A stretch of 64,000 nt of DNA from BOG-1155 sp050012495 (GTDB lineage Bacteria > Desulfobacterota > Syntrophorhabdia > Syntrophorhabdales > WCHB1-27), in contig JBEKHB010000023.1 in assembly GCA_050012495.1 (NCBI GenBank), positions 1 to 64,000 of the forward strand. The letters run 5' to 3'. The position numbers and the translations under genes were made by a program. Position 1 is the first letter of the stretch; each line of letters begins with the position of its first letter. Positions 25,069 to 33,348 of the stretch are shown here, piece after piece. Under the pieces are notes generated by a model. The model was not told the origin of the DNA and searched no databases. It saw only the letters and a list, made by a program, of their open reading frames with translations.

Positions 25069-27270
25069 TTATTTCCGGAACCTCCTTCTTAGCGCCGCAA
25101 GACCCGCAAGTCCCGGTGCAAAAAGGAACAGGCCGGACGGCAGGGGAACGGTGGAAGTACCGTAGTTCCCATCGGCGATGAGGAAGATGTCGTTACCGGT
25201 GGTCTCAATGCTGAAGTGGAAGCCGTTCGTGCCCGTCAATAACGGACCCTCGGGTATAAGCGTGCTCAAGAGGTCGGCCGCGTTGACAATATCGAACGTC
25301 TCGCCATTAAGGATCCGGACGCCGGTCAGAAGCGACACATTCAGGTACCCCGCGAGGTTTGCCTTGCCCGTGACGCTCAGCTCACTATACCCACCGTTCC
25401 CAATGTCAATGTTCAGAGTGGAGCCCGCACTCTGCGTGTAATTACCGGCAATGGTCAGTACGCCCGGTGAGTTGCCCGGATGAACGCCGCCCGCAATAGA
25501 GACATTGCCGTTGATCACGCCGGAACCCTGCAGCCAACCGGCCTCCGTGAGACTTCCTACCTGGAAGAGGTCCCCACGCAACGGGTTCCCGTTGACCGTC
25601 AGGGAGCCGTTATCGAAGAGAGTTCCCGTTACCTGGAGCTGCCCTCCCTCAAAGTCGTAGGAGCCCGTACTGCCGATGGTAAGGTTATTGTATACCTTGA
25701 CAATACCGCCGGACTGGTAAAACGAGCCCGTACCGTTGAAGCCCACGTACATGCTGCCGGTTACGGTGAGGTTGCCGTTGGCGAGTGTATAGGAGCCCTG
25801 GCTGCCCGGGCAGTAGCCCAGGTAGAGATTGTTCGTCTGGAATGTGCCTCCGGGGGTGGGGGTCGATGTAGCGCCCCATGCCACACCCTGGTTAAAGTAG
25901 CCCTTTCCCGAGTAGCCGACGTAGGTGTTGCCTCCCACGTCAAGGACACCCGCATAGAGGTTATAGGTGCCGCTGCCGCCGACAGCCGCCCTTGGGCCGC
26001 CACCGATATAAAGATTGCCCGTTACCAGGACAGAGCCGGTCGTCGGGCCCACACCTTCGGCGTATCCCTGGTTGAAGGCGCCCGTGCTCCCGTTGTTCAT
26101 CCCTATCACAATCGTCGGGGAGATCACCGATGCCCCGGAGAGGTTGAGAGTTCCCGCGTTGGACCGGCCCACGGTCAGGTACTGGCACGCCAGGACTCCC
26201 TGCCCGACGGTAAGGCTCATCGGTCCAGCGCTCGTCCCATCGATGGTGACAGAACCATATGCAGCGTTCGATGTGACATCGTAAATGACGTTGCCCGGAC
26301 CGGACACGAGCCCTACGTCACCGCCGACCTGCGGCGGGTACCCCAGGCTCCACTTTGCGCCGTCACTCCAGTTGCCGTTTCCGCCCGCCCAGTAGTTGGC
26401 CGCCCCTGTGGAGCCCTGAAGTGAAAGAAGCAGGGACATGTCCTGTATGAACTGAGCCACATCGGCCGGATCGACCGGCAGAGGGGGCGTCGGGACGGGT
26501 CCTGCGGGTGGCGTGTTCGAGAACGTTAACCATCGAAGAAGCCTTTTTATCAGGTCATCGCTCGCGGGTTTCGGCTGGGAAGGAGTCCCGAAAGGCCCTG
26601 AAACGGTCGAGGTGTACCCCGAATTCAAAGGCAGGATCACCCCAGGCTCCTGCGGGTTGTATACGTAGCCCCTTCCGAAGAGGAGGATCACTATCGTGGT
26701 ACTCCCTTCGAACTCCACGAGCATGTTGGTATCCCTTACACCGGCAACCGCGTTCTCCGTATGTACTTCGAATTTGCTTCCCTCGGCAAAGGCGACAATC
26801 TTTTTCGCCAGGTCGTCTGCCGAGACAGCCTGGACTCTGCCCCTATAAAGCTTCACCACGTTGCTGTTTTTTCCGCCCTCAACCACATACTCCTTGATCT
26901 CGACCCTGGTGTCCTGACCGATCCTCAGGACGTTCCCGTTCAGGAATGTAACCTCTGCCTTGCTCCGGGTTCTTGCCCTGTAGATATCCCCCACCTCCAC
27001 GGGATCTCCCGGGGAAACCTGGGTGGTCAGATTCTTGCCGGGACGCAGCACGTCCACCCGGCCCTCCATACGGGTGATATTCCCGCAAGGAGCGGCAAAG
27101 GCGGCAACGGATGAGAGGAGAATCGAAAAAGCAAGGAAAGCGAGAGCATTTCTGAAAATAAAGCGCAACACGGCGCGACTTTTTCCAGGTATCTGAGGCG
27201 GATGAAGGGGCCGGGAGAGTGGGGAAGAATCGGCAATTGGTGTTGCAGAGTGCCTTAGTAAACGTTTCAC
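25069..27270 (-). CDS. FecR-domain surface protein with VPLPA/PEP-CTERM-type sorting signal
   Basis: The 733-aa protein has a signal peptide (ALAFLAFSILLSSVAAFA) and a FecR domain (ITRMEGRVDVLRPG, GDIYRARTRSKAEVTFLNG, VHTENAVAGVRDT). A Pro-rich linker leads to a long Gly/Asn/Ser-rich beta-helical passenger with repeated stretches such as GNLYIGGG, NTYVGYSG, NNLYLGYC and SMYVGFNG. It ends STVPLPSGLFLFAPGLAGL plus a basic tail, the VPLPA/PEP-CTERM layout recognised by exosortase-type sorting. It is probably secreted and anchored or released at the surface, in adhesion or matrix. A c-di-GMP-I riboswitch and strong promoter lie directly upstream. No exosortase gene is in the window. Confidence 0.85.
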   Translation of the reverse strand: MKRLLRHSATPIADSSPLSRPLHPPQIPGKSRAVLRFIFRNALAFLAFSILLSSVAAFAAPCGNITRMEGRVDVLRPGKNLTTQVSPGDPVEVGDIYRARTRSKAEVTFLNGNVLRIGQDTRVEIKEYVVEGGKNSNVVKLYRGRVQAVSADDLAKKIVAFAEGSKFEVHTENAVAGVRDTNMLVEFEGSTTIVILLFGRGYVYNPQEPGVILPLNSGYTSTVSGPFGTPSQPKPASDDLIKRLLRWLTFSNTPPAGPVPTPPLPVDPADVAQFIQDMSLLLSLQGSTGAANYWAGGNGNWSDGAKWSLGYPPQVGGDVGLVSGPGNVIYDVTSNAAYGSVTIDGTSAGPMSLTVGQGVLACQYLTVGRSNAGTLNLSGASVISPTIVIGMNNGSTGAFNQGYAEGVGPTTGSVLVTGNLYIGGGPRAAVGGSGTYNLYAGVLDVGGNTYVGYSGKGYFNQGVAWGATSTPTPGGTFQTNNLYLGYCPGSQGSYTLANGNLTVTGSMYVGFNGTGSFYQSGGIVKVYNNLTIGSTGSYDFEGGQLQVTGTLFDNGSLTVNGNPLRGDLFQVGSLTEAGWLQGSGVINGNVSIAGGVHPGNSPGVLTIAGNYTQSAGSTLNIDIGNGGYSELSVTGKANLAGYLNVSLLTGVRILNGETFDIVNAADLLSTLIPEGPLLTGTNGFHFSIETTGNDIFLIADGNYGTSTVPLPSGLFLFAPGLAGLAALRRRFRK

Positions 27271-27317
27271 GGAAGAGCCTCCCTACGCATCGCTATTACC
27301 TTGCAACCAAAGTTAAT

Positions 27318-27424
27318 GAATCAGGCAGCCCAGCCGTCTTGCTGATCGAGACACTTGGCTTACGTGACTGAGACCCCGTGGCTTTCCGTCCCACCCTCGC
27401 GGATGGTTTGGCTTTGACAGATTA
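27318..27424 (-). promoter_or_regulatory. Cyclic di-GMP-I (GEMM) riboswitch
   Basis: Read on the minus strand the element contains AGCCAAACC, a stem closed by a GCGA tetraloop (27400-27397), then GGGACGGAAAGCC (27392-27380), a second variable stem and the closing ACGGCTGGGCTGCC near 27323-27336. This is the c-di-GMP class I core: GNRA tetraloop, G-G-G-A-C-x-x-A-A-A-G-C-C and a receptor-side G-G-x-T-x-G-G-x-T-x-C-C. By hand alignment to the Vibrio Vc2 aptamer, the ligand-contacting position 20 is G (c-di-GMP type), not A (cGAMP variant). It starts within a few bases of the predicted transcription start and leads into the FecR surface gene. Confidence 0.82.
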
Positions 27425-27430
27425 CCCCAC

Positions 27431-27460
27431 ATTATAATTATACTATGCATTACGTGTCAA
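27431..27460 (-). promoter_or_regulatory. Near-consensus sigma70 promoter for riboswitch and surface protein
   Basis: On the minus strand TTGACA (27460-27455) and TATAAT (27436-27431) are both perfect matches with an 18-base spacer. Transcription would begin around 27424, just before the aptamer. A promoter this strong fits a gene held under riboswitch control. Confidence 0.85.
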
Positions 27461-27495
27461 GAAAAATCGCACCAAAAAAAACGTAATCAGACGAG

Positions 27496-27654
27496 TCATC
27501 TGCCCGCCAAAAGCACGAGGGCTATCCCGAAGATCAGAGCCAGCGCGCCGTGCGTTAAAGGGACGACGAGCCGTCTTTTCCTGGAAAGCTGCCTTACTGT
27601 CCACCAGCTCCAATGGAAAGAGAGGTTACCGGGTTTGGCTCCATGTTTTTCCAT
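27496..27654 (-). CDS. Overlapping 52-aa basic single-pass membrane ORF
   Basis: Starting at ATG 27654 inside the 3' end of the polyferredoxin gene, in another frame, this ORF runs past that gene's stop at 27594 to a stop at 27496-27498. The peptide has a Trp-rich middle (FHWSWWTVRQ), a basic patch (SRKRRLVV) and a hydrophobic helix (GALALIFGIALVLLAGR). Roughly the last 32 codons lie outside the longer gene and still look like a membrane segment. The ribosome-binding site is weak, so expression would depend on translational coupling. It could be a small partner of the polyferredoxin or a relic of a larger protein's C-terminus. Confidence 0.4.
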   Translation of the reverse strand: MEKHGAKPGNLSFHWSWWTVRQLSRKRRLVVPLTHGALALIFGIALVLLAGR

Positions 27655-29027
27655 ATTTCGGAACCCGGCCAGCGCAAGTCAAGATGGACGGAATTGTAAG
27701 GACAATTGTGGACGCAAGTTCCACACATTTTGCAGAACTGATTACTCATCAGCGAAACGGGAAAAATTTTCATCGGGCAGCCTGCTTGCTGTCCGTTGCT
27801 CTTATAGCAAAGAGTCGATTTGCACTGAGAGCTGCACACCTTGTTGTTGGCCCGAAGCTCGACAAATGCCAGACAGGCGCAGACGCCGCTGAAATAACCC
27901 CACGGGCATACGTAACGGCACCAGACTTCCGGCCGGAAAATGAAATTGACAATGATGGCGGAGGACAGGATGATGCCGAGAAAGATCGAGGTTCGGATCG
28001 TTATTTCTTTTACCTGAAAAAGATATTCACCCCAGGAAAGTGCCAGACCCAGAACCGCGGCCAGGCCAACGCCAATGCGATTGAAGATGCGGGGTGCGGG
28101 TCTGTTCAGGGAGCCCATCTTGCGGAAAAGCTTCGTCAAACCATCGATGGGACAGACGCTGCAATAAAATCGACCGAGGAACAGGAAGCTCAACAAAAGA
28201 AACGGCCACCAGTAATACCACACCATACCCATCCCCAGGTTCTTATCCGATTCCTTGGCCCCAAGGAGCGTCAAACAAACGACGCCCATCATGACAACCA
28301 CCACGGCGGCTTGAATAATGGCCCTCAATTTTAGATTGGCGAAGACCTTTCTGAAAGAGCCAAGACGCAGGAGATTCAAACGGCCCTTTTCCGAGTACGG
28401 GGTCAACCCGAGGAATATGTGCTCCGCTAAGAGCGTGTCGCCCTCGCATACGAGGACGCCCCTCTCGATGACGTTCTCCAATTCCCGGTCATTCCCCGGC
28501 CAGGTGTATCTGATCATGGTATTCATGGCGGGAGCACAGATGGTTTTGATGGATTTGCCGGCCAAAGCGGCGTGCTTTTCTAAAAAGGCTTCGGCGATCA
28601 TTGGAATATCACGACGCCGGAGGGCGAGGGAAGGCAAATCTACCTTGTTCTTCCAGAGTACTTCGGGAATCTTTCCACGGAGGGATTCCCTCATTTCTTC
28701 ATCCGTGATCGAATCAGCGACATTGGTGGCCGCGATCACTCTCGTATCAACCGTGATCCCCGCAAGGGCGCCCAAGCGGTAAAACTTCTTCTCCAGCAGG
28801 TAAAAGACCAACCTTTCCCTGGTGCCCGGGGAGAGGCGATGGACATTCTTTAAGACGATCGTTCCTCCATCCGCCAATTCGAGATAGCCGAGCCTGCTGG
28901 CCTGCGTTCCGGCCATAGCTCCGCTTTCATGGCCAAAAATGGCACTGATTTGGAATTCCTCGAAAAGCCCTTCCCCGCCCTTCACATGTGACCTTGCCCG
29001 GTCGCAGTCACGGTCGCTTAAAGTCAT
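27594..29027 (-). CDS. Degenerate sigma54-activator AAA+ module fused to NapH-type membrane polyferredoxin
   Basis: Residues 25-210 of this 477-aa protein match the second part of a sigma54-dependent AAA+ domain: FGHESGAMAGT where FGHExGAFTGA is usual, LADGGTIVLKNVHRL in place of the Walker B x-L-D-E, LRRRDIP, and WPGNDRELENVIERG. The Walker A region is absent and the frame does not extend upstream. Residues 235-365 contain about four membrane helices with CSVCP (289-292) and CRYVCP (370-374). The C-terminus has further cysteines and a ferredoxin motif CKMCGTCVHNCP (432-442). This resembles NapH/NosR-type polyferredoxins that pass electrons at the membrane. ATPase activity is unlikely, so the AAA part may be a binding or docking domain, or the gene may be 5'-truncated. 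Confidence 0.75.
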   Translation of the reverse strand: MTLSDRDCDRARSHVKGGEGLFEEFQISAIFGHESGAMAGTQASRLGYLELADGGTIVLKNVHRLSPGTRERLVFYLLEKKFYRLGALAGITVDTRVIAATNVADSITDEEMRESLRGKIPEVLWKNKVDLPSLALRRRDIPMIAEAFLEKHAALAGKSIKTICAPAMNTMIRYTWPGNDRELENVIERGVLVCEGDTLLAEHIFLGLTPYSEKGRLNLLRLGSFRKVFANLKLRAIIQAAVVVVMMGVVCLTLLGAKESDKNLGMGMVWYYWWPFLLLSFLFLGRFYCSVCPIDGLTKLFRKMGSLNRPAPRIFNRIGVGLAAVLGLALSWGEYLFQVKEITIRTSIFLGIILSSAIIVNFIFRPEVWCRYVCPWGYFSGVCACLAFVELRANNKVCSSQCKSTLCYKSNGQQAGCPMKIFPVSLMSNQFCKMCGTCVHNCPYNSVHLDLRWPGSEIWKNMEPNPVTSLSIGAGGQ

Positions 29028-29273
29028 CAGTTTTGATAGCAGTAAAGCTTATGCCCATTTGCATAACATATTATTCGCTCGAAACCCAGTACTTTTTCAG
29101 GTTTTTACATTTTTCCTTCGAAAGCACTTACCTCACAGGCAGGTGATCCTTACAACAATCGATGGAGTGAATTCTCGATGTCCTGAAACAGACGCTCAAT
29201 GTTTCTGACGGAAAGCCTGAAATAGTTATTGCAATTTTGCCGTATTTCTCTGATAATAAAGGCCGGAGAGATA

Positions 29274-30377
29274 ATGGTTGTTCCCGAGGGCGACACTCCA
29301 TTGACGGTCCAGGAGCTTGAGGTTCTGACAGATCTCGCGGAAGCGGCGGTCATCGCGGAGAGCCCAACCCAAATGGCCGAATCTGCCTTAACCAGGCTAT
29401 CCGGGATGTGTGGGGCTTCCAGCGCAGTTCTCTACGGCACAGACTCCCGCTCCTTCAGCCCCTTCTGCTTCAACCTGGGTATGGGCGCGGGCGATGTGTC
29501 CCTCGTGAGCGAGTGGTGTGGGCGGCACATCGGTCAAGCGCGCGGCGGCGAACCAAAGGTTCTCCCGGCTACCCTGGAGGTGGGCAGCGACCTGCCTCTA
29601 CAGCTTTTCCCGTTAACCGTCTCAAAGAGGGTCTTTGGCTTTTTGGGTCTGGCAATGCCCGCACATACCGCCCTCCCGGGGGCCCTCATGTCGAGGATCC
29701 TGCGCCTTCTTTCCCATTCCCTCGCAAATCTCCTGGGACGGATGGCCATGGAAAGACAGGTCTACTATCTGAACACCTATCTGAACGTCAGTTCCATGAT
29801 TGCTCAAACCCTGGCCCTGAAGGATGTTCTGGAAGCGGTAGTCTACCTCAGCATGGAGGCCGTTAGCGCTGAGGCAGCCTCAGTGCTTCTCCTGGACCAC
29901 GAGAAAAAAACGTTCCGGTTTTACGCTGTTGAAGGACCTGCCAAGCCCTTACTCCTCCACGCTACTTTTCCTGCTGACCGGGGACTGGCCGGTGCGGTCC
30001 TCACGTCCCTGGAGTCTGAGGTCGTCCACGACGTGCGGAAGGACCCCAGATTTTACGGTGACATTGATGCCACCTCCGGGTTTGTGACCCGAAATATGGT
30101 ACTTATCCCTCTCGTTGCCGGCGAGGAGAAGGTCGGCGTCCTGGAAGTCCTGAATAAGGCGGAGGAAGCCGGCTTCACAGAAGAGGACCGGCGTCTTTTA
30201 GAGTCCATTGCCGGAGAGATAGCCTTCGCCATCCGCGACGCCACCATGTTCGAATGGGTGGTCAATTCCTACTGCAGGCAGCGGCAGGGGCTTAACAGCT
30301 GCAGCGGGTGTAAGAGACCCCTCGGCTCATGGACCCCCTGCGTAAAGTACCGGGAGGAGGCAGGTCTTCTGAAATAG
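29274..30377 (+). CDS. GAF-domain sensor protein with C-terminal cysteine cluster
   Basis: I start at ATG 29274 behind CCGGAGAGATA, giving 367 aa. The first part (to about 165) is a divergent sensory domain (SPTQMAESALTRLSGMCGAS). Residues 180-345 are a clear GAF domain (NVSSMIAQTLALKDVLEAVV, GLAGAVLTSLES, MVLIPLVAGEEKVGVLEVLN). The tail holds CSGCKRPLGSWTPC, a possible metal site. There is no output domain, so it may act through a partner. It is transcribed divergently from the AAA-polyferredoxin gene, with about 246 bases between them, and the two could be functionally linked. Confidence 0.75.
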   Translation: MVVPEGDTPLTVQELEVLTDLAEAAVIAESPTQMAESALTRLSGMCGASSAVLYGTDSRSFSPFCFNLGMGAGDVSLVSEWCGRHIGQARGGEPKVLPATLEVGSDLPLQLFPLTVSKRVFGFLGLAMPAHTALPGALMSRILRLLSHSLANLLGRMAMERQVYYLNTYLNVSSMIAQTLALKDVLEAVVYLSMEAVSAEAASVLLLDHEKKTFRFYAVEGPAKPLLLHATFPADRGLAGAVLTSLESEVVHDVRKDPRFYGDIDATSGFVTRNMVLIPLVAGEEKVGVLEVLNKAEEAGFTEEDRRLLESIAGEIAFAIRDATMFEWVVNSYCRQRQGLNSCSGCKRPLGSWTPCVKYREEAGLLK

Positions 30378-30594
30378 ATCCCTGCGGAAAACAACGTTGT
30401 TTCATTCCGGGGTCTTCAGCACTGCGTGAAAGAGCCGGTCCGGGCGGCACCTTCTATGACCGGTACGTGCCCCGCATAGACCCTCCGGGCACCTTCGGGC
30501 GGCGGTCTCTTTCGATATTTTTGATTGTCTGCCCCATCGACTTTCTGCTACCATGGAGAGGGTGCACTAAAAAACGGCTGCCCAAGGAGGAAGT

Positions 30595-31842
30595 ATGAAG
30601 GGGAAGAGATGGCTCACACTGATCCTTTTTGTCGTTATGGCAGTGCTCGCGGGCGTAGGATACGCCCAGGAGAAGCCGATCAAGCTCGGCGTGCTGTTCG
30701 TCATGTCCGGACCGATGGGGGGCTACGGCACGCATGGCCTTCAGTCGGTTCAGATGGCCGTCGATGAGATCAATCGGTCGGGCGGCATCCTGGGCAGGAA
30801 AGTGGTGATCGTCAGCGATGATACGAAGCTCAACGCGCAGCGGGGATCGGAGATCGCCAAGAGGTTCTGCGCGGAGGAGCAGGTCGATTTCATCATCGGG
30901 CCCACCTCCAGCGGCGTGGCAGTCGCGATATCGAAGATAGCGGCCGACCACCGGAAAATCCTCATCCTTACACAGGCGGCCGCCGATTCCCTCACGGGCG
31001 ACCAGTTCAGCCCCTACCAGTTTGCGACCATGAGCAATGCCATGATGCATGCCCGGGCAGGGGCCTACTACGTGGCATCAAGGCCGTACAAGCGATGGAT
31101 GTGCATCGGTCCGAACTATAACTACGGGTGGGATTCATGGGCCCAGTTCAAGGCAAAGCTGAAGGCGCTCCGGCCGGACGCCGAATTCGTGGGCGAGGTG
31201 TGGCCAAAGCTTACCGAGACCGATTTCATGCCCTACATCACGCGGATTATGGAAGCGCGGCCGGACGCGGTCTGGTCCCCGTTATGGGGAATGGACGCGG
31301 TCAATTTCATCAAGCAGGCACTCCCTCTCGGCCTCTTCGATACGATCAAGTTTGCCTTTCCGGACGGTGCTGCCCTCGAGACCCTCATGCCCCTGGGGAA
31401 GAAGATGCCGGAAGGCACTTTCATCTCGGCCCGTTACTTCTTCCTTACCCCCGATTCCGAGATGAACAGGGGATTCGTGAAGAGCTATCTGGACAGGTTC
31501 AAGGAATATCCCGACTACATGGCGGAGGAGACGTACGCGGGCGTCTATTTCATCAAGGCCGCGGCAGAGCGGGCAGGCTCGGTCGAGGCGGACAGGGTGA
31601 TAGCGGCCGTCGAGCGGGAGCCCCTCGCCTGGGAGACACCGGAAGGCTGGAAGATCATGAGGAAAGAAGACCATGCGGTCGTGGAGGACGTGGTCTGGGG
31701 CGAGGCGGTCTACAGCGACGCATACGGCTTTGGGGTGCTGAAAAACCTCCAGTCCATCCAGGCCGAACAGATCTGCCGGACCCCCGGCGAGCTCAAAGGG
31801 GTGCGGGAAAACTACGAAAAGAGGCTCAAGCAGGCGAAATAG
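30595..31842 (+). CDS. Branched-chain amino acid-type ABC transporter substrate-binding protein
   Basis: The 415-aa protein has a signal peptide (LILFVVMAVLAGVGYAQ) and the periplasmic-binding fold type I of the LivK/HAAT family (IKLGVLFVMSGPMGGYGTHG, AVDEINRSGGILGRKV, DFIIGPTSSGVAVAISKIA). ATG 30595 is preceded by CAAGGAGGAAGT. Members bind branched-chain amino acids, amides, aromatic acids or other small carboxylates for ABC uptake. No permease or ATPase genes are adjacent, so it is an orphan binding protein whose ligand cannot be read here. The length is normal. Confidence 0.88.
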   Translation: MKGKRWLTLILFVVMAVLAGVGYAQEKPIKLGVLFVMSGPMGGYGTHGLQSVQMAVDEINRSGGILGRKVVIVSDDTKLNAQRGSEIAKRFCAEEQVDFIIGPTSSGVAVAISKIAADHRKILILTQAAADSLTGDQFSPYQFATMSNAMMHARAGAYYVASRPYKRWMCIGPNYNYGWDSWAQFKAKLKALRPDAEFVGEVWPKLTETDFMPYITRIMEARPDAVWSPLWGMDAVNFIKQALPLGLFDTIKFAFPDGAALETLMPLGKKMPEGTFISARYFFLTPDSEMNRGFVKSYLDRFKEYPDYMAEETYAGVYFIKAAAERAGSVEADRVIAAVEREPLAWETPEGWKIMRKEDHAVVEDVVWGEAVYSDAYGFGVLKNLQSIQAEQICRTPGELKGVRENYEKRLKQAK

Positions 31843-31919
31843 ACCATCTCCGCGAAAAGGCGGCATCCTCCGCCGAGGAAGGTGCGCGGCCGCACCATGC
31901 GCTACGAGCCGCGTTTCGG

Positions 31920-32261
31920 TCACGGGATAGGGATGTCGCTCCCTCCATGGCTGATCCTGTCCTTGCGCCTGAAGTCATCGGGCGATGAGGCCGGCTCCCC
32001 GGTGACGATGCTTTTCAGCTTCCTGATCACCTCATGGTCCTCTCCGAGGACAGGGAGAAGTGACTGTATTGCCCGGCCGATCGTCCCGTTGCACAGGTCC
32101 TGAAATTCTTCCCTCGCCTCCGCAGGGAGCATCCCGTAGCCTTGCACGATGTGGTCGACCCATATGGGCAGATACGAGGCTTCCATTCCCTTCGGGTAGA
32201 CGTACCCTTCGAGGGCGCCTGCCTTTGCCGCAAAATCGTACACATCCCGATACATGCTCAT
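31920..32261 (-). CDS. Hypothetical protein, 113 aa
   Basis: ATG 32261 lies behind GGAGGCGGTA. I do not recognise the family. The protein looks helical and mildly acidic (MYRDVYDFAAKAGALEGYVY, LPAEAREEFQDLCNGTIGRA, EDHEVIRKLKSIVTGE) and has no signal peptide. It follows the lipoprotein gene by 13 bases on the same strand, so the two probably form a small operon. The last 20 residues are polar and likely disordered. Confidence 0.6.
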   Translation of the reverse strand: MSMYRDVYDFAAKAGALEGYVYPKGMEASYLPIWVDHIVQGYGMLPAEAREEFQDLCNGTIGRAIQSLLPVLGEDHEVIRKLKSIVTGEPASSPDDFRRKDRISHGGSDIPIP

Positions 32262-32274
32262 TACCGCCTCCTTA

Positions 32275-32571
32275 TCACTTCGCCGTCACCGCGCCCCCCA
32301 GCTTTTTCACAAGCACGTCGTTTGCCTTGAGCACCTCGGTGGCGTCCTTGCCCGAGATCTCCCACGTGTAGAAGTCGCCCTTCCCGTCCTTTTTGAGCTT
32401 GATCTTGAGGTCGCCTTTCATGTTTTTCCTTATCTCGTCGAGTTCTTTCTTGTACTGTTCGTCTCCACGGGCCTCCTGGCCGGTCTTGATAGGGGCAGAT
32501 TCGGGCGGCCTTGAGCATGAGCAGAAAAGGAGGCATACGAGAAGGATTGCAAAGAGCCTCATGCCTGTCAT
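32275..32571 (-). CDS. Small predicted lipoprotein, 95-98 aa
   Basis: Two ATG codons (32571 and 32562) are possible; both give the same signal MRLFAILLVCLLFCSCSRPP. The last cysteine (after Phe-Cys-Ser) suits a lipobox. The mature part is short and strongly charged (EQYKKELDEIRKNMKGDLKI) and ends VLVKKLGGAVTAK. I do not recognise the family. It likely sits in the periplasm attached to a membrane. It is transcribed with the 113-aa gene downstream and is divergent from the alpha/beta hydrolase. Confidence 0.65.
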   Translation of the reverse strand: MTGMRLFAILLVCLLFCSCSRPPESAPIKTGQEARGDEQYKKELDEIRKNMKGDLKIKLKKDGKGDFYTWEISGKDATEVLKANDVLVKKLGGAVTAK

Positions 32572-32619
32572 ACTATAATGGCTGACCACCATTTGCAACA
32601 GAATTGTTGGAGGCGGATA

Positions 32620-33348
32620 ATGGGTGTCTATCTGGAGCGGTACGGCAGAGGCGAGAAGATACTCTTTCTCCACGGAGCAGGGGGTAGTACGGCCTCCTGG
32701 TACTTTCAAAAAAGGCTGCAGATGGTCTGTGAGGTTCTCCTTGTCGACCTGCCGGGCCACGGGCGGTCGGGAGGAGAGGGGCTGCGGAGCATCGAGGGCT
32801 ATGCCGAAAGCGTCCGCACGGTGATAACGGAAAACGGCCTGGAGGGGTGCTATGTGGCGGGCCATTCGATGGGCGGTGCTATCGCAATCTCTTTGGCCCT
32901 CGCCTCCCCGGAGCTGCTTGCCGGGCTCGTCCTGGTGGGAACGGGGGCGAGGCTGAAAGTATTTCCAGAGATCCTTGAGGGCATCCTGAACGATAAGGAA
33001 GAAACAGTGCGGGCCATCATGGGCTTCGCCTTCTCGAAGAAGGCCCCGCCCGACCTGGTTGAGAGGTGCTACGCCGAAATGATGGCATCGCCAAAAGAGG
33101 TCATACACGGCGATTTCCTTGCGTGCAGCGTGTTCGATTTGATGGAAGGCGTCAAATCGATCGACCTGCCCACCCTCGTCATCGCAGGCGCCGACGATGG
33201 ACTCACCCCCTTAAAATACGCTGAATATCTCAACAGGGAGATCAGGGGATCCCGGCTTGCGGTGATCCGTGATGCGGGCCATATGGTGATGCGTGAGCGG
33301 CCGGAGGAGACAAACCGGGCGATAGAGGCATGTGTAATTCATCGATAA
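32620..33348 (+). CDS. Alpha/beta hydrolase
   Basis: From ATG 32620 (GGAGGCGGATA upstream) the protein is 242 aa. It has the oxyanion region FLHGAGGSTASW, VDLPGHGRSGG, the nucleophile elbow AGHSMGGAIA (Ser), an acid in AGADDGLTP and the histidine in DAGHMVMRERPEE. The catalytic triad is complete. Substrates of such esterase or C-C hydrolase-like proteins cannot be inferred. Its last 107 bases overlap the 3' end of the convergent dus gene, an unusually long tail-to-tail overlap. Confidence 0.85.
   Translation: MGVYLERYGRGEKILFLHGAGGSTASWYFQKRLQMVCEVLLVDLPGHGRSGGEGLRSIEGYAESVRTVITENGLEGCYVAGHSMGGAIAISLALASPELLAGLVLVGTGARLKVFPEILEGILNDKEETVRAIMGFAFSKKAPPDLVERCYAEMMASPKEVIHGDFLACSVFDLMEGVKSIDLPTLVIAGADDGLTPLKYAEYLNREIRGSRLAVIRDAGHMVMRERPEETNRAIEACVIHR

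Noticed and set aside
25480..26424. 314-codon plus-strand frame
   Set aside because: Antisense to the repetitive FecR surface protein; product is Arg/Val/Ala-rich noise.
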